42,587 nt of DNA from an uncultured Lachnospiraceae bacterium (GCA_910577015.1 CAJTKU010000023.1:1-42587), one strand, 5' to 3'. Positions 14,737 through 23,315 are shown, numbered from the stretch's first letter. The notes: generated by a model not told the origin, from the sequence alone. A program made the numbers and translations.

Positions 14737-14763
14737 ATATCGGCTGAAAATGCAATAAAATTA
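14737..14763 (-). promoter_or_regulatory. SigmaD (sigma28)-type promoter
   Basis: On the minus strand TAAT (14763-14760), 15 bases and GCCGATAT (14744-14737) match the flagellar sigma-D pattern TAAA-N15-GCCGATAT with one difference. It points at the FliD-C-like gene. The leader from here to 14607 is about 130 bases and holds no other clear signal except a second GCCGATAT without a -35 partner. Confidence 0.6.
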
Positions 14764-14811
14764 ACACATAAGTTTCTATATTTTGCATGAAAAACGGTTA
14801 TGCAAGAGGGG

Positions 14812-14843
14812 AATGCACGCCGGGCTGCCGCAATGCAAAATGC
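14812..14843 (+). repeat. Fragment resembling one arm of the hairpin repeat
   Basis: AATGCACGCCGGG-CTG-GCAA-GCAAAATGC matches the right arm of repeat copy 2 (37460-37490) in about 29 of 33 positions. There is no core and no clear partner arm beside it. It lies in the 323-base divergent gap between the FliD-C-like gene and the acyltransferase, and may be a decayed third copy. Confidence 0.4.
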
Positions 14844-14929
14844 AAAACGCTGCAGGAAGTTCCAGGTTGCTTTTTTGGCTGTCATATCTTACACTATAAA
14901 AGATTACAGTGGAAATGGAGGAAATGATT

Positions 14930-16006
14930 GTGAATAAGAATCGTATCGCATATCTGGATTTGATTCGTCTGATTGCCTGCAGCCTTGTTGTTCTGGTACA
15001 TGTATCCGCTCAGCGGATTGAAGTTTTATCAGTGACAGGTGCGGATTTTGCAATTACGCATGCGTATAATTGCCTTTCTTTTTCCGGCGTTGCCCTTTTT
15101 GTCATGATAAGCGGGGCGCTTGCTTTAAATCCGGAGAAGGAAACGAAGTTGAAAACACTGCTCTTGCACAAAACATTGCGTTTTTTCCTGTTGTACTATA
15201 TCTGGAAGGCGGCTTATCAGGTTGTGTCCATGCTGGAAAAGGGGGAAAGTTTTACACTTGCCAATGTAAAAGAGGATGTCCTGCTTGCACTGATTCAACA
15301 AAGGGGTTACTACCATCTGTGGTTTCTGCCTATGATTGCAGTCCTCTATATGACCGTTCCGCTGATTAAAAAAGGTGTGTCACAAAAAAGCGTCTGCCGG
15401 TATTTTTTATGTGTATTCTTTATTACCGCGCTTTTGTTTCCCACGCTATTCCACTATGAGTTTAAGTTTAAATATCTGTTTGTGGATTTTTTCTCCTCTA
15501 ATGATTTTTCCTTTTTTGGAGGGTATCTGGGGTACTTTATTCTGGGTTATTATCTGCACAACTGGCGTAATGATATTACACCGGCAAAGCGAAAAGGGCT
15601 TTATGCGGCGGGGGCGGGATGTTTTATCCTTGCATGCGCATTGGGCAATCTTGCTTCCCGCAAGGCGGGGGAACCGTCTTACATCATGAATACGCCGTTT
15701 GTTGTCCCGTCCTTTTTTGCGGTGGCGGCAATCTTTGTGGGAGGATATGCTCTGTGCAGAAGGTGGGAGGATAATGAGCGGGTTTGCAACATGCTGCGGC
15801 GTGCAGCAGACTGCACGCTTGGCATTTATCTGCTGCATCCGCTGGCAATCAGCCTTTTTTCCCGTATAGGGTTTGATACATCCATTTGCAGTCCGGTATT
15901 TTCAATTCCGCTGTTGGTAATCTGTGTTATGCTTTTGTGCGGCGCGATATCGCTTATCGGGGGAAAAATTAAAATACTGTCCTGTCGTCTGTTACAGAAG
16001 TTTTAA
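14930..16006 (+). CDS. Acyltransferase 3 family membrane protein
   Basis: The product has 358 residues. The GTG at 14930 is preferred because GGAGG at 14917-14921 lies eight bases upstream; the frame is open to a GTG at 14909. It begins IAYLDLIRLIACSLVVLVHV, with the conserved His of the acyltransferase 3 (OafA/WecH) family. It has about ten hydrophobic segments, including GVALFVMISGALAL, YYHLWFLPMIAVLYM and TLGIYLLHPLAISLF. Such proteins move acetyl or succinyl groups onto cell-surface sugars. No sugar cluster is next to it, so the substrate is unknown. Its end overlaps the end of the convergent ytaF-like gene by 15 bases. Confidence 0.88.
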   Translation: MNKNRIAYLDLIRLIACSLVVLVHVSAQRIEVLSVTGADFAITHAYNCLSFSGVALFVMISGALALNPEKETKLKTLLLHKTLRFFLLYYIWKAAYQVVSMLEKGESFTLANVKEDVLLALIQQRGYYHLWFLPMIAVLYMTVPLIKKGVSQKSVCRYFLCVFFITALLFPTLFHYEFKFKYLFVDFFSSNDFSFFGGYLGYFILGYYLHNWRNDITPAKRKGLYAAGAGCFILACALGNLASRKAGEPSYIMNTPFVVPSFFAVAAIFVGGYALCRRWEDNERVCNMLRRAADCTLGIYLLHPLAISLFSRIGFDTSICSPVFSIPLLVICVMLLCGAISLIGGKIKILSCRLLQKF

Positions 16007-16633
16007 AAAAGCAAGCGCGAGCAGGAGGCAGCCGCCAAGCCAGGAGGCATTGAAGGAAAGTTTTTTTGCTGCTTTGTTACCGAGCGCCGCGCCGCCAAGG
16101 ACAGCGAGGGCCTCCACGACAAGGGAGCATAAAAAAACAGCTAACCCGTTTACGTTTCCCAGCGCCGCGCCGAATCCTACGGCACAGCCGTCCAAAGACA
16201 GCGCAATGGCAAGGGAAGCGGCTTCTTTTCCCGATATGGTTTTGGAGTGGTCCACGTCGGCACATTCCGGGTCCGCATAGAGGTTCAGGACAAAACGGAA
16301 ATTGCAAAAGGAAAATTTGATGTTGCTGCTGATGGCGCCGTATTTTTTGATGAGGGATTTTGTGATGCCGTCCAGCAGTTTTACCAGCCCCAAAAGAAAA
16401 AGAAGGGAAAAACAGACGGCGGTGGTAAGCCAGTCCGGAATATAGTTTCGGACGAGGGAACCGATGAACAGGGTTGCGCCTATGGTCAGGCTGCATACGG
16501 TATCAATGACAAGTACGGAAGTGACAGGGATTTTTATTTTTGCAGCGCCGTAGGAAAAACTGGCCACGAAGGCATCCATGGACAAGGCAAAAGCTATGAC
16601 AAGCGCTTCTAATAGGGGTATTAGGATATGCAA
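15992..16633 (-). CDS. ytaF: Sporulation membrane protein YtaF (MntP-like)
   Basis: The product has 213 residues from a TTG at 16633 with AAAGGA about ten bases upstream. It has six hydrophobic segments in two related halves, each with a signature: AFALSMDAFVASFSYG near the N-terminus and AIALSLDGCAVGFGAALG near residue 150. This is the MntP/YtaF fold of small metal-efflux-like proteins. A soluble segment between the halves (NLYADPECADVDHSKTISGK) is typical of YtaF. In Bacillus YtaF is a sporulation-associated membrane protein; transport of a divalent cation is inferred from MntP. Confidence 0.85.
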   Translation of the reverse strand: MHILIPLLEALVIAFALSMDAFVASFSYGAAKIKIPVTSVLVIDTVCSLTIGATLFIGSLVRNYIPDWLTTAVCFSLLFLLGLVKLLDGITKSLIKKYGAISSNIKFSFCNFRFVLNLYADPECADVDHSKTISGKEAASLAIALSLDGCAVGFGAALGNVNGLAVFLCSLVVEALAVLGGAALGNKAAKKLSFNASWLGGCLLLALAFLKLL

Positions 16634-16786
16634 AGCATTGCAGTCCTTTCAGAGTCTTACTGCATAATATTCGGGAGGAAAAAGAATGGTGCCAGCACAT
16701 ATTTACGGAGAAAAATTCCCCGGTAAGGAGTCTTTAGGGCAAAAAGAAAGCAGCCGTCCGATTCCATGTACCGGGGATGGGGGAAA

Positions 16787-16930
16787 TTATTTTTTTTCTC
16801 CGCCGGGGCCGTCTTTTCTGGGCACTTCATCCGGAATAATATCTTTTGTACTGTTTTTGCTGCTCTCAGCTGCCGGCGCCTGACCGCCGGGAGTGGTTTC
16901 AATCTTTTCAGGTAATTTGGTAGAATCCAT
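16787..16930 (-). CDS. Small acidic/basic hypothetical protein
   Basis: This frame has 47 codons if started at the ATG at 16930; an ATG at 16942 is also in frame but sits directly on the AGGAAAGG site. The sequence is Pro-, Lys- and Glu-rich and ends DIIPDEVPRKDGPGGEKK. It has no membrane segment. The composition looks like a disordered peptide rather than a shadow, and the DEVPRKDGPGGE tail seems familiar from other Lachnospiraceae small proteins, although I could not check this. A plus-strand frame with a good ribosome site overlaps it. Confidence 0.45.
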   Translation of the reverse strand: MDSTKLPEKIETTPGGQAPAAESSKNSTKDIIPDEVPRKDGPGGEKK

Positions 16931-16999
16931 AATCTGCACCATCCTTTCCTGACCATAGCATTTCCCTTTATATGGTAAAAGATACCTCAAAAGAATTTT

Positions 17000-17503
17000 T
17001 TATGGTGAGGTAAAGAGAGGCAGGGAAGGAGGAAAGAAGGTAAAGATAAAAAAGGCGGCGGCAAGCAGTATTACAAGCAGCCGGACAAGCCATTTCCATT
17101 TTTCACCATGACATGTGCTGGCAAGGCGGTAAGCCAGAAGGAATGCGGCAAGTGCGCTGACATAGAAAATAGCGATATCAACGGCGGCAATCTGGATACC
17201 GAAAATTCCGGTGTAGGTATAATACAATACCGGAATCAAAAGGCAGCCAAATACGATTCCGGCAAGAAGCGCATAGCCGATGCAGGGGTAGGAACTTTCC
17301 CATTTTTGTGTGGCAAACGCAGAAAACAGGAGCATGGGGAAAAATAAGAGTTTGATATGTTCCCAGACAGATTCATTTACCGGTGTAAAAAGGCCGACGA
17401 CGGCATTTTGACCGGACCAGTCATAGAGAAAATGAAACAGGGTGCCGGCAATGGCTGTAAAGACAAAGCCGGCGGCCATATGGCGCAGCAGTGTTTTTTG
17501 CAT
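17000..17503 (-). CDS. DUF6512 membrane protein
   Basis: The product has 167 residues from the ATG at 17503, with AAAGGA upstream. Five hydrophobic helices are visible: HMAAGFVFTAIAGTLFHFLY, LLFFPMLLFSAF, YALLAGIVFGCLLIPVLYY, AAVDIAIFYVSALAAFLL and WLVRLLVILLAAAFFIFTF. The motif LFTPVNESVWEHIKLLFFP in the first loop is characteristic of DUF6512. Function is unknown. It is divergent from the YkgJ-type gene with a 60-base gap. Confidence 0.8.
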   Translation of the reverse strand: MQKTLLRHMAAGFVFTAIAGTLFHFLYDWSGQNAVVGLFTPVNESVWEHIKLLFFPMLLFSAFATQKWESSYPCIGYALLAGIVFGCLLIPVLYYTYTGIFGIQIAAVDIAIFYVSALAAFLLAYRLASTCHGEKWKWLVRLLVILLAAAFFIFTFFPPSLPLFTSP

Positions 17504-17563
17504 GTTTTTTCCTTTCGGGAATTGATTTTTATTATAGTATATACGGATGGAGATATTTCATTT

Positions 17564-18202
17564 ATGAAACTTTATGATAGAAAAGAAATGGTAAAAGTAG
17601 GTTGTCATGACTGCAAGGGGTGTTCTTCCTGCTGCCGGAAAATGGGCGAATCCGTTGTTTTGGACCCGTTTGACGCATACAGTCTGACAGTACATTTGGG
17701 AAGGCCTTTTGACCGGCTGCTGGAAAACGGCATTTCATTGCATGTGGAGGACGGGATTATCCTGCCCCATGTACAAATGGCGGGAAAGGAAGAGAAATGT
17801 TTTTTTCTGGACATGGAAGGGAGGTGCTCCATCCATGCATTCCGGCCGGGATTGTGCAGGGCTTTTCCGCTCGGAAGAAATTACGAGGAGGGGCGTCTGG
17901 GTTATTTTTTGCTGGAAGCAGCGTGTCCTGCCCAAAACCGGACAAAAATGAAAATTGAGAAATGGATTGGCGTACCGTCTTTTTTGCAGTATGAAGATTT
18001 TTTGATTACATGGCATTATTTCATAAAGAGGCTGAAAGAGGCGGCAGGATTGACGGCAGGCAAAGAAGAAACATTAAAATCTCTGAATGTCCATCTTTTA
18101 CAAATTTTTTATCTGCGCCCATACGATGAGGCAGATTTTTACAGTCAATTTCAGGGCAGGATAGAGGAATGGAGCGTATGCCATGGAAATGACAGTGACT
18201 AA
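17564..18202 (+). CDS. YkgJ-type cysteine-cluster protein
   Basis: The product has 212 residues from the ATG at 17564 (GGAG about eleven bases upstream). The longer upstream frame overlaps the divergent gene and is not used. The N-terminus carries VGCHDCKGCSSCCRKM, and a second set follows in KCFFLDMEGRCSIHAFRP and GLCRAFPLGR. These match the two halves of the YkgJ/UPF0153 cysteine cluster (C-x2-C-x2-CC, then C-x-F and RP-x2-C-R-x-FP), which probably binds zinc or an Fe-S cluster. The molecular role is unknown. It overlaps the next gene by 20 bases, so they form an operon. Confidence 0.85.
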   Translation: MKLYDRKEMVKVGCHDCKGCSSCCRKMGESVVLDPFDAYSLTVHLGRPFDRLLENGISLHVEDGIILPHVQMAGKEEKCFFLDMEGRCSIHAFRPGLCRAFPLGRNYEEGRLGYFLLEAACPAQNRTKMKIEKWIGVPSFLQYEDFLITWHYFIKRLKEAAGLTAGKEETLKSLNVHLLQIFYLRPYDEADFYSQFQGRIEEWSVCHGNDSD

Positions 18203-19007
18203 ATTGTGCCGGGCGCTTGACATGCCGAAGGAAGTGGCATGTCAGGTACTGAACACAGTGGAACAGACGGATTACAGTCCGGTAAACATAAAAATAGAAG
18301 GACTTACCCGGAAAACGGACTGGAGAAAGGCCTATAACAATTTGCGGGTATGGATTGGACTTGATGAAAAGGGGTTTAAAATGCTTTCCTGCATGATGAT
18401 GGCGATGCAGATTTCATTTGAAAGGTATCGGGAGGCCGGCATAGCGGAAAGTGTTTTTTTTGATACCATGAAATGTTTTACCAGATTTATCAGGGAATAT
18501 TATGCCGGATATGGCTGTTATGGATTTGACCGGGCCTGGTGGGTGGGCAGGCAGCTTTCCATGCAGCTGTTCCGTATCGGGGAATTGGAATATGAGTTTG
18601 ATGAGTCAGGTGGAAACAGGGCCATCAGCATCCATATACCGTCTGATGCCGTTTTGACGCCGGAGGAGTGCAGGGATTCTTATGAACGCGCAAAAATCTT
18701 TATAAGGAAATATTTTCCGGAAACCGCATGTGATAAGTATGTGTGCTGTTCCTGGCTGCTGTCACCTTCGCTGGGTGAACTGCTGCCAAAGGATTCCCGT
18801 ATCAACCGTTTCAGGAAGGGGTTTCGGATAACGGAATGGGACAGGGAATCACAGGAATTTATGCAGTGGGTATATAAGCGCAGGGATATTGCAGTGGAAA
18901 ATCTGCCGGAGGAAAGCCTGCTGCAGAGAAACATGAAGAAATATCTGTTGCAGGGAGGAAAGGTAGGGGAAGCAAAAGGGGAACTGGTGTGTTCCCCTTG
19001 GATATAA
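18183..19007 (+). CDS. DUF5596-type acyltransferase-domain protein
   Basis: The product has 274 residues from the ATG at 18183, with GGAG eight bases upstream inside the preceding gene. It starts with a helical region (LCRALDMPKEVACQVLNTVE) and contains FTRFIREYYAGYGCYGFDRAWW, WWVGRQLSMQLFRIGELEYE and AISIHIPSDAVLTPEECRDSY, with CCSWLLSPSLGELLP near residue 190. From memory this is the family annotated as acyltransferase domain-containing (DUF5596 / GNAT C-terminal-like). No substrate can be given. Its end holds a GGGGAA/TTCCCC hairpin (18976-18999), and it converges with the DUF4956 gene with only two bases between stops. Confidence 0.72.
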   Translation: MEMTVTKLCRALDMPKEVACQVLNTVEQTDYSPVNIKIEGLTRKTDWRKAYNNLRVWIGLDEKGFKMLSCMMMAMQISFERYREAGIAESVFFDTMKCFTRFIREYYAGYGCYGFDRAWWVGRQLSMQLFRIGELEYEFDESGGNRAISIHIPSDAVLTPEECRDSYERAKIFIRKYFPETACDKYVCCSWLLSPSLGELLPKDSRINRFRKGFRITEWDRESQEFMQWVYKRRDIAVENLPEESLLQRNMKKYLLQGGKVGEAKGELVCSPWI

Positions 19008-19009
19008 TG

Positions 19010-19684
19010 TTACAGCACGATTTTATTGGAAGGAAGGTAGTAGAGCATTACCGGCAGATTTTCGTTCCGGCTGCGGATTTCCTCCAGAAATTTCCGCGCG
19101 CCGGTGTTGGTTTTCAGGGTGATATGATACTGCAGTTCAAAAGGCTCCCCTGCGTCGTGGGCAGTTACCTTAACCAGCATGAATGATTTGGTATATTTTG
19201 AGAACAGGTCGTCGAACAGTCCTTCATAATCAAGGCTTTCGGGAACCGAAACAGTGAGTTCCCTGGCGGTATCCCCGCTGCTGCCAAACGGCAGGGTCTG
19301 CATGAGAAGGATGGCGGCGCCCACGGCGAGGAGCATAAGCCCTGCAACGCCGATTTGTCCGATACCGATGGCAAGACCGATGGCAGTTGATAAAAAAAGG
19401 CTGGTAATTTCCCGGGAATTGCCTTCGGCGGAACGAAACCGAATCAGGCTGAAAGCGCCCATGACGGCAACGCCGGTTCCCAGATTGCCGTTAACCAGCA
19501 TGATGACTGCCATTACGATTACCGGAAGTATTATCAGCGTCAGGATAAAGTTTTTGCTGTAACTGTTTTTGTACATATGTATCAGTGCGACAATAACGCC
19601 GGATAAAAGAGAAGCGAAAGTGCAGAGAAGGTATTCTGCAATCGTGATGTCTGATGTGGGGATGGTAAAAAATTGGTTCAGCAT
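19010..19684 (-). CDS. DUF4956 membrane protein
   Basis: The product has 224 residues from the ATG at 19684 with AAAGGGA upstream. Four hydrophobic segments occupy the first 140 residues (YLLCTFASLLSGVIVALIHM, FILTLIILPVIVMAVIMLV, TAIGLAIGIGQIGVAGLMLL and neighbours). GNLGTGVAVMGAFSLIRFRS is the DUF4956 hallmark. The C-terminal soluble part is a small ferredoxin-like domain. DUF4956 proteins often sit beside VTC-type polyphosphate-polymerase-like domains or spore-coat-type genes; neither is seen here. Function is unknown. Confidence 0.85.
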   Translation of the reverse strand: MLNQFFTIPTSDITIAEYLLCTFASLLSGVIVALIHMYKNSYSKNFILTLIILPVIVMAVIMLVNGNLGTGVAVMGAFSLIRFRSAEGNSREITSLFLSTAIGLAIGIGQIGVAGLMLLAVGAAILLMQTLPFGSSGDTARELTVSVPESLDYEGLFDDLFSKYTKSFMLVKVTAHDAGEPFELQYHITLKTNTGARKFLEEIRSRNENLPVMLYYLPSNKIVL

Positions 19685-19820
19685 GTTTTTCCCTTTCTCA
19701 TGGAGCATTTTTTTTGTTATGCAGGGGTTTGTTCCTGTATATTAAGTATAGGACAAAAACGGATGAAACTCAACTATTTAAAACCCGGAAAATAATTATA
19801 GAAAATTTTGAACATAATTG

Positions 19821-19849
19821 TTGAAATATTCAATTATTTTTTGTAAACT
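19821..19849 (+). promoter_or_regulatory. Possible promoter of the chemotaxis receptor gene
   Basis: TTGAAA (19821-19826), 17 bases and TAAACT (19844-19849) lie 34 bases before the start codon in a very AT-rich divergent gap. The -10 is weak. No sigma-D box was found, which is unusual for a chemotaxis gene. Confidence 0.35.
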
Positions 19850-19882
19850 GAAAATAGTATTCTTTACGGAAGGAGACATTGC

Positions 19883-21562
19883 ATGAAAAAAGCAATAAGC
19901 CAGTCGCTGCAAAATTTAATTGTAAACGGGATTTCCATTTTAGCACTGATTTTTTTGATTTTTTCCCTTTTTGCCTATGGAAAGGCAAACAACCAGCTGA
20001 GTAAGGCGAATGAAGAAAGATTTAATTTAACTTACAATGCAAATCGTTTTATGAATGGTTCTTCTTATCTTACAAATGAGGTACGTGCATTTGCCGCTAC
20101 CGGCAATCAGGAGCATTATGACAATTACTGGAATGAAATTAATAACCTGAAAAACCGTGATGAAGGTGTTGCGGCTATGCAGGAAATAGGCATTACGCCC
20201 GAAGAGCAGGAAATGATTGATGCCATGTCGGCGCTTTCCAACCAGCTTGTTCCTCTGGAAGAGGAAGCAATGAAAAATGTACAGGCGGGGAATACGGAGG
20301 AAGCCCTCAAATATGTATATGGAGAAGAGTATACGGCTGCCATTACGGAAATCAATTCCTTAAAAGAGCAGTTTCTTGCGGACCTGGATGCAAGGACATC
20401 AAACCAGGTGGAAATGCTGGTGCAGAAGACAGAGTACATAAAGACGACTATGATTGCCGCCTTGGCGCTGGTCGGCATTATGCTGTTAAGCAATATGCTG
20501 ATTACCAGATTAAAAATTTTACGTCCTGTGATTGCAGTTAAAAATCAGATGGTTGAGATATCAAAGGGCAATCTTTCGGCTCCGTTTGATTTAAAATCCA
20601 ATACCTCTGAGATTGGTATGCTGGTGGAATCCATCCATGAAACCAAACGCGAATTAAAGAAATATATCCATGAGATTGATACCATTCTTTCCCAAATGGC
20701 ACAGGGAAATATGGATTTGACAATAGGAAACGATTATCGGGGAGAGTTCCTGCCGATTCAGCAGGCGATGCATCAGATTGTGGATTCCCTGAATAGTACG
20801 TTGTCCCAGATAAACGTGACATCCGAACAGGTTTCGGGGGAAGCTGACAGGATGTCCAGCGGGGCGCAGAGTCTTTCCAGCGGCACGGTGGAACAGGCAG
20901 CAGCCGTGGAAGAACTTTCTTCCAGCATTCAGGAGATTTCCAGACAGGTGAACAGTACGTCGCAGGATGCCGACAATGCCCGTAAGGCTTCTACGGGTGC
21001 AATGACGCAGCTGCAGATTTGCGACCAGAAGATGAAAGCGCTGACGGAGGCTATTGACGATATTTCGAGGTCATCCAGACAGATTGGCGGAATAATCAAG
21101 ACCATAGAGGATATATCATTCCAGACGAATATTCTTGCTTTAAATGCTTCCGTTGAGGCGGCGCGTGCAGGAGAGGCCGGAAAAGGATTTTCAGTTGTGG
21201 CTGACGAGGTTCAGAGCCTTGCGAATAAGAGCGCAGAATCAGCAAAGAACATTACGGAACTCATTGAAAATTCCATAAAGCAGGTTCAGTATGGCGCATC
21301 GCTTTCCGAAGATACGACAAAAGCATTATTGGGAGTAGTAGCCGGCGGGCAGCAGTCAACGGAAATGATGATGCGGATTGCAGATTCTGCAACACAGCAG
21401 GCACAGTCACTGGAACAGCTTACTGAGGGTATGAGGCAGATAGCTGACGTGGTGCAGACCAATGCCGCAACGGCTGAGGAGTCTGCGGCGTCAGCCCAGG
21501 AACTGCAAAGCCACGCTGAAAACCTAAAACTGTCCATACGAAGTTTCCGACTCAGGCGGTAA
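19883..21562 (+). CDS. Methyl-accepting chemotaxis protein
   Basis: The product has 559 residues from the ATG at 19883 with AAGGAG upstream. It has TM1 at about 13-32 (GISILALIFLIFSLFAYG), an extracellular four-helix-type sensor of about 150 residues, TM2 at about 188-207 (TTMIAALALVGIMLLSNML), then HAMP-like sequence and a long signalling coil. The hairpin tip, residues about 409-443, reads EDISFQTNILALNASVEAAR then AGEAGKGFSVVADEV, which binds CheA and CheW. The last residues (SIRSFRLRR) carry no CheR-binding pentapeptide. The ligand is unknown. The gene is monocistronic with a terminator at 21601-21634. Confidence 0.93.
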   Translation: MKKAISQSLQNLIVNGISILALIFLIFSLFAYGKANNQLSKANEERFNLTYNANRFMNGSSYLTNEVRAFAATGNQEHYDNYWNEINNLKNRDEGVAAMQEIGITPEEQEMIDAMSALSNQLVPLEEEAMKNVQAGNTEEALKYVYGEEYTAAITEINSLKEQFLADLDARTSNQVEMLVQKTEYIKTTMIAALALVGIMLLSNMLITRLKILRPVIAVKNQMVEISKGNLSAPFDLKSNTSEIGMLVESIHETKRELKKYIHEIDTILSQMAQGNMDLTIGNDYRGEFLPIQQAMHQIVDSLNSTLSQINVTSEQVSGEADRMSSGAQSLSSGTVEQAAAVEELSSSIQEISRQVNSTSQDADNARKASTGAMTQLQICDQKMKALTEAIDDISRSSRQIGGIIKTIEDISFQTNILALNASVEAARAGEAGKGFSVVADEVQSLANKSAESAKNITELIENSIKQVQYGASLSEDTTKALLGVVAGGQQSTEMMMRIADSATQQAQSLEQLTEGMRQIADVVQTNAATAEESAASAQELQSHAENLKLSIRSFRLRR

Positions 21563-21600
21563 GGCGTTGAAAGAAGTTTTGATTCCCTTAAAGAAAATGA

Positions 21601-21634
21601 ATCCGCACCGGTAAATAGCCGGTGTGGATTTTTT
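21601..21634 (+). terminator. Terminator of the chemotaxis receptor gene
   Basis: ATCCGCACCGG (21601-21611) and CCGGTGTGGAT (21619-21629) pair with one G-T and are followed by six T. Confidence 0.88.
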
Positions 21635-21658
21635 ATAAGCAAATAAGGGAACGTAAAA

Positions 21659-21685
21659 ATCAAGGATGGCGCCGCCATCCTTGAT
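21659..21685. repeat. 27-base palindrome between the receptor gene and the Rpn operon
   Basis: ATCAAGGATGGC (21659-21670) and GCCATCCTTGAT (21674-21685) are perfectly complementary around GCC. On the minus strand it is followed by TTTTTA, so it could be a minus-strand terminator; on the plus strand it lies 25 bases before a -35 box. Confidence 0.7.
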
Positions 21686-21709
21686 TCGCGGATTTTGGAG
21701 AAAATTGTA

Positions 21710-21738
21710 TTGACAAACGGATGCCAAAGTTTTACAAT
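21710..21738 (+). promoter_or_regulatory. SigmaA promoter of the Rpn operon
   Basis: TTGACA (21710-21715), a 17-base spacer and TACAAT (21733-21738) form a near-consensus promoter. The leader to the start codon at 21862 is about 115 bases with no recognised riboswitch. Confidence 0.75.
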
Positions 21739-21861
21739 AAATTCATCAAGAGTAATCAATGTAACGTGCATATCTGCACATTCAGGCAATTTCTGCCACT
21801 TTACTCAGATTTTATAACAGTGGCAGGGGAGTTGTGAAGCCTTTGCCAAAGGAGGAAGCGT

Positions 21862-22845
21862 TTGGGAAAGGTAAATGATATCATGAGGCATTTTCTCATT
21901 GATAATGAGAGATTTGCCGATTTGTTTAATGGAGTTTGCTTTCATGGGCAAAAAGTGATACATGCCGGAGATTTGTCAGAGGCATCGGAGCAATATACCG
22001 GGCAGGAAATGAACTCACGTTTAACTGCCGGCAGGCGGTCTGTGCGGATAAGGGATATTAAGAAGCGCTTACGGACAGGGGCTTCCCTGCGGATTCTGGC
22101 AGTAGAAAACCAGAATATGGTTGATTATACCATGCCATTTCGATGCCTTCAGTATGATGTCATGGAATATGGGCAGCAGCTGGCCCTGCTTCGCAAAGAA
22201 AATGAAAAAACAGGATGCTATTTATCAGGGGCGGAAAAACTATGCAAAATAAAGAAGGCAGATAAACTGACGCCGGTATATACCCTTTGCCTGTATCATG
22301 GGGAAGCAAAATGGGATGGCCCGCGCACACTGGGGGAGATGATGGATTTCGGGGAAAATGCAGATGGAATGAAGGCTCTTTTTGCAGATTATCCAATGAA
22401 ATTGTACTGTATCAATGAGATGGATGATTTTACGGTATTTCATTCGGATATCAGGGCGTTGTTTCAGGCCATGCAGTATCGGGCGGATAAGAACGGTATG
22501 AAGAAAATGCTGCAAGAAGATTCTTTATACAGGCATTTAAGTGAAGATACGGTGGAGGCTTTGGCAGTCATGTTGAATATGCCCGGGATATGGGAAGAAA
22601 GACAACGGTTCATGTGGAAAAATGAGGAAGGAGAGGGATATAATATGTGTTTGGCGATTCAAGAGTGGAAGCAGGAAGAACGAGAAGAAGGAAGAGAAGA
22701 AGGAAGAGAAGAGGGGATTGGGGCACTCATTGAAATTTGCAGGGAGTTTGGTTTGTTAAAGGATGCAGTAGCCGCAAAGATAAAGACCAAATTTATGCTG
22801 GAAGAAGGTCAGGAACAGATATATATGGAAAAGTATTGGAAATAA
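21862..22845 (+). CDS. Rpn-family (PD-(D/E)XK) nuclease / transposase-like protein
   Basis: The product has 327 residues from a TTG at 21862, with AAGGAGG six bases upstream. It begins VNDIMRHFLIDNERFADLFN, then GRRSVRIRDIKKRL. The VENQNMVDYTMPFRCLQYD stretch holds the E-x-Q part of the PD-(D/E)XK-type core as seen in Rpn/transposase_31 proteins. The C-terminal tail is a charged repeat (QEEREEGREEGREEG) followed by a helical motif ending YMEKYWK, typical of the many paralogues in Lachnospiraceae. Rpn proteins promote recA-independent recombination and act as DNA endonucleases; activity here is inferred. A 20-base gap separates it from the next gene. Confidence 0.82.
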   Translation: MGKVNDIMRHFLIDNERFADLFNGVCFHGQKVIHAGDLSEASEQYTGQEMNSRLTAGRRSVRIRDIKKRLRTGASLRILAVENQNMVDYTMPFRCLQYDVMEYGQQLALLRKENEKTGCYLSGAEKLCKIKKADKLTPVYTLCLYHGEAKWDGPRTLGEMMDFGENADGMKALFADYPMKLYCINEMDDFTVFHSDIRALFQAMQYRADKNGMKKMLQEDSLYRHLSEDTVEALAVMLNMPGIWEERQRFMWKNEEGEGYNMCLAIQEWKQEEREEGREEGREEGIGALIEICREFGLLKDAVAAKIKTKFMLEEGQEQIYMEKYWK

Positions 22846-22864
22846 TATACTGGAGGAAAGGGTC

Positions 22865-23272
22865 ATGAAAGAAAAGAATGACAGAACAGCGCTGAGGCAG
22901 GCTCTTATCGTGCAGAAAAAACGTGCTGCCGAATTATGCAGACAGGCGGGAAAAGGGGAAGAATATTTAGAAGGGTTTTGGAACGGATTGTGCAGCTCGG
23001 AAGGGATGCTAAGGGAGTTTGCCTATTATTTTGACACGCGGGGATTTTTGTGTGAGAAAAAAGTGGCGGGCTACAGTATTGCAGATATTATGGTCTGGCA
23101 GGTTGACCATTTTAAGGCTTATTTGGACAGGGGGGAGGATTGCCTCCGGTATGACAGCGCCAGATTGTTGCTTTCCGCTTTTGATATTATGATGAAAATG
23201 GAGTCGGACCCCGGCCCCTATGTGGAAAAAATGAGACAGGAAAGTGGGACGGACAGGCCCGATGCGTTTTGA
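22865..23272 (+). CDS. Small conserved protein of unknown function after the Rpn gene
   Basis: The product has 135 residues from the ATG at 22865 with GGAGGAAAGG upstream. It is soluble and helical, with no signal peptide. Notable stretches are FWNGLCSSEGMLREFAYYFD and MVWQVDHFKAYLDRG. It is not recognised as a named family. The close spacing implies cotranscription with the Rpn-family gene, and both end before the terminator at 23316-23352. Confidence 0.7.
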   Translation: MKEKNDRTALRQALIVQKKRAAELCRQAGKGEEYLEGFWNGLCSSEGMLREFAYYFDTRGFLCEKKVAGYSIADIMVWQVDHFKAYLDRGEDCLRYDSARLLLSAFDIMMKMESDPGPYVEKMRQESGTDRPDAF

Positions 23273-23315
23273 GAAAGGAATTGGAATGAGGCTCGCCTAC
23301 CCGAAGTTTTTCATA

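Noticed and set aside
16686..16883. 65-codon plus-strand frame with GGGAGG upstream
   Set aside because: The ribosome site is good, but the peptide is low in protein-like character and overlaps the more plausible minus-strand frame at 16787-16930.
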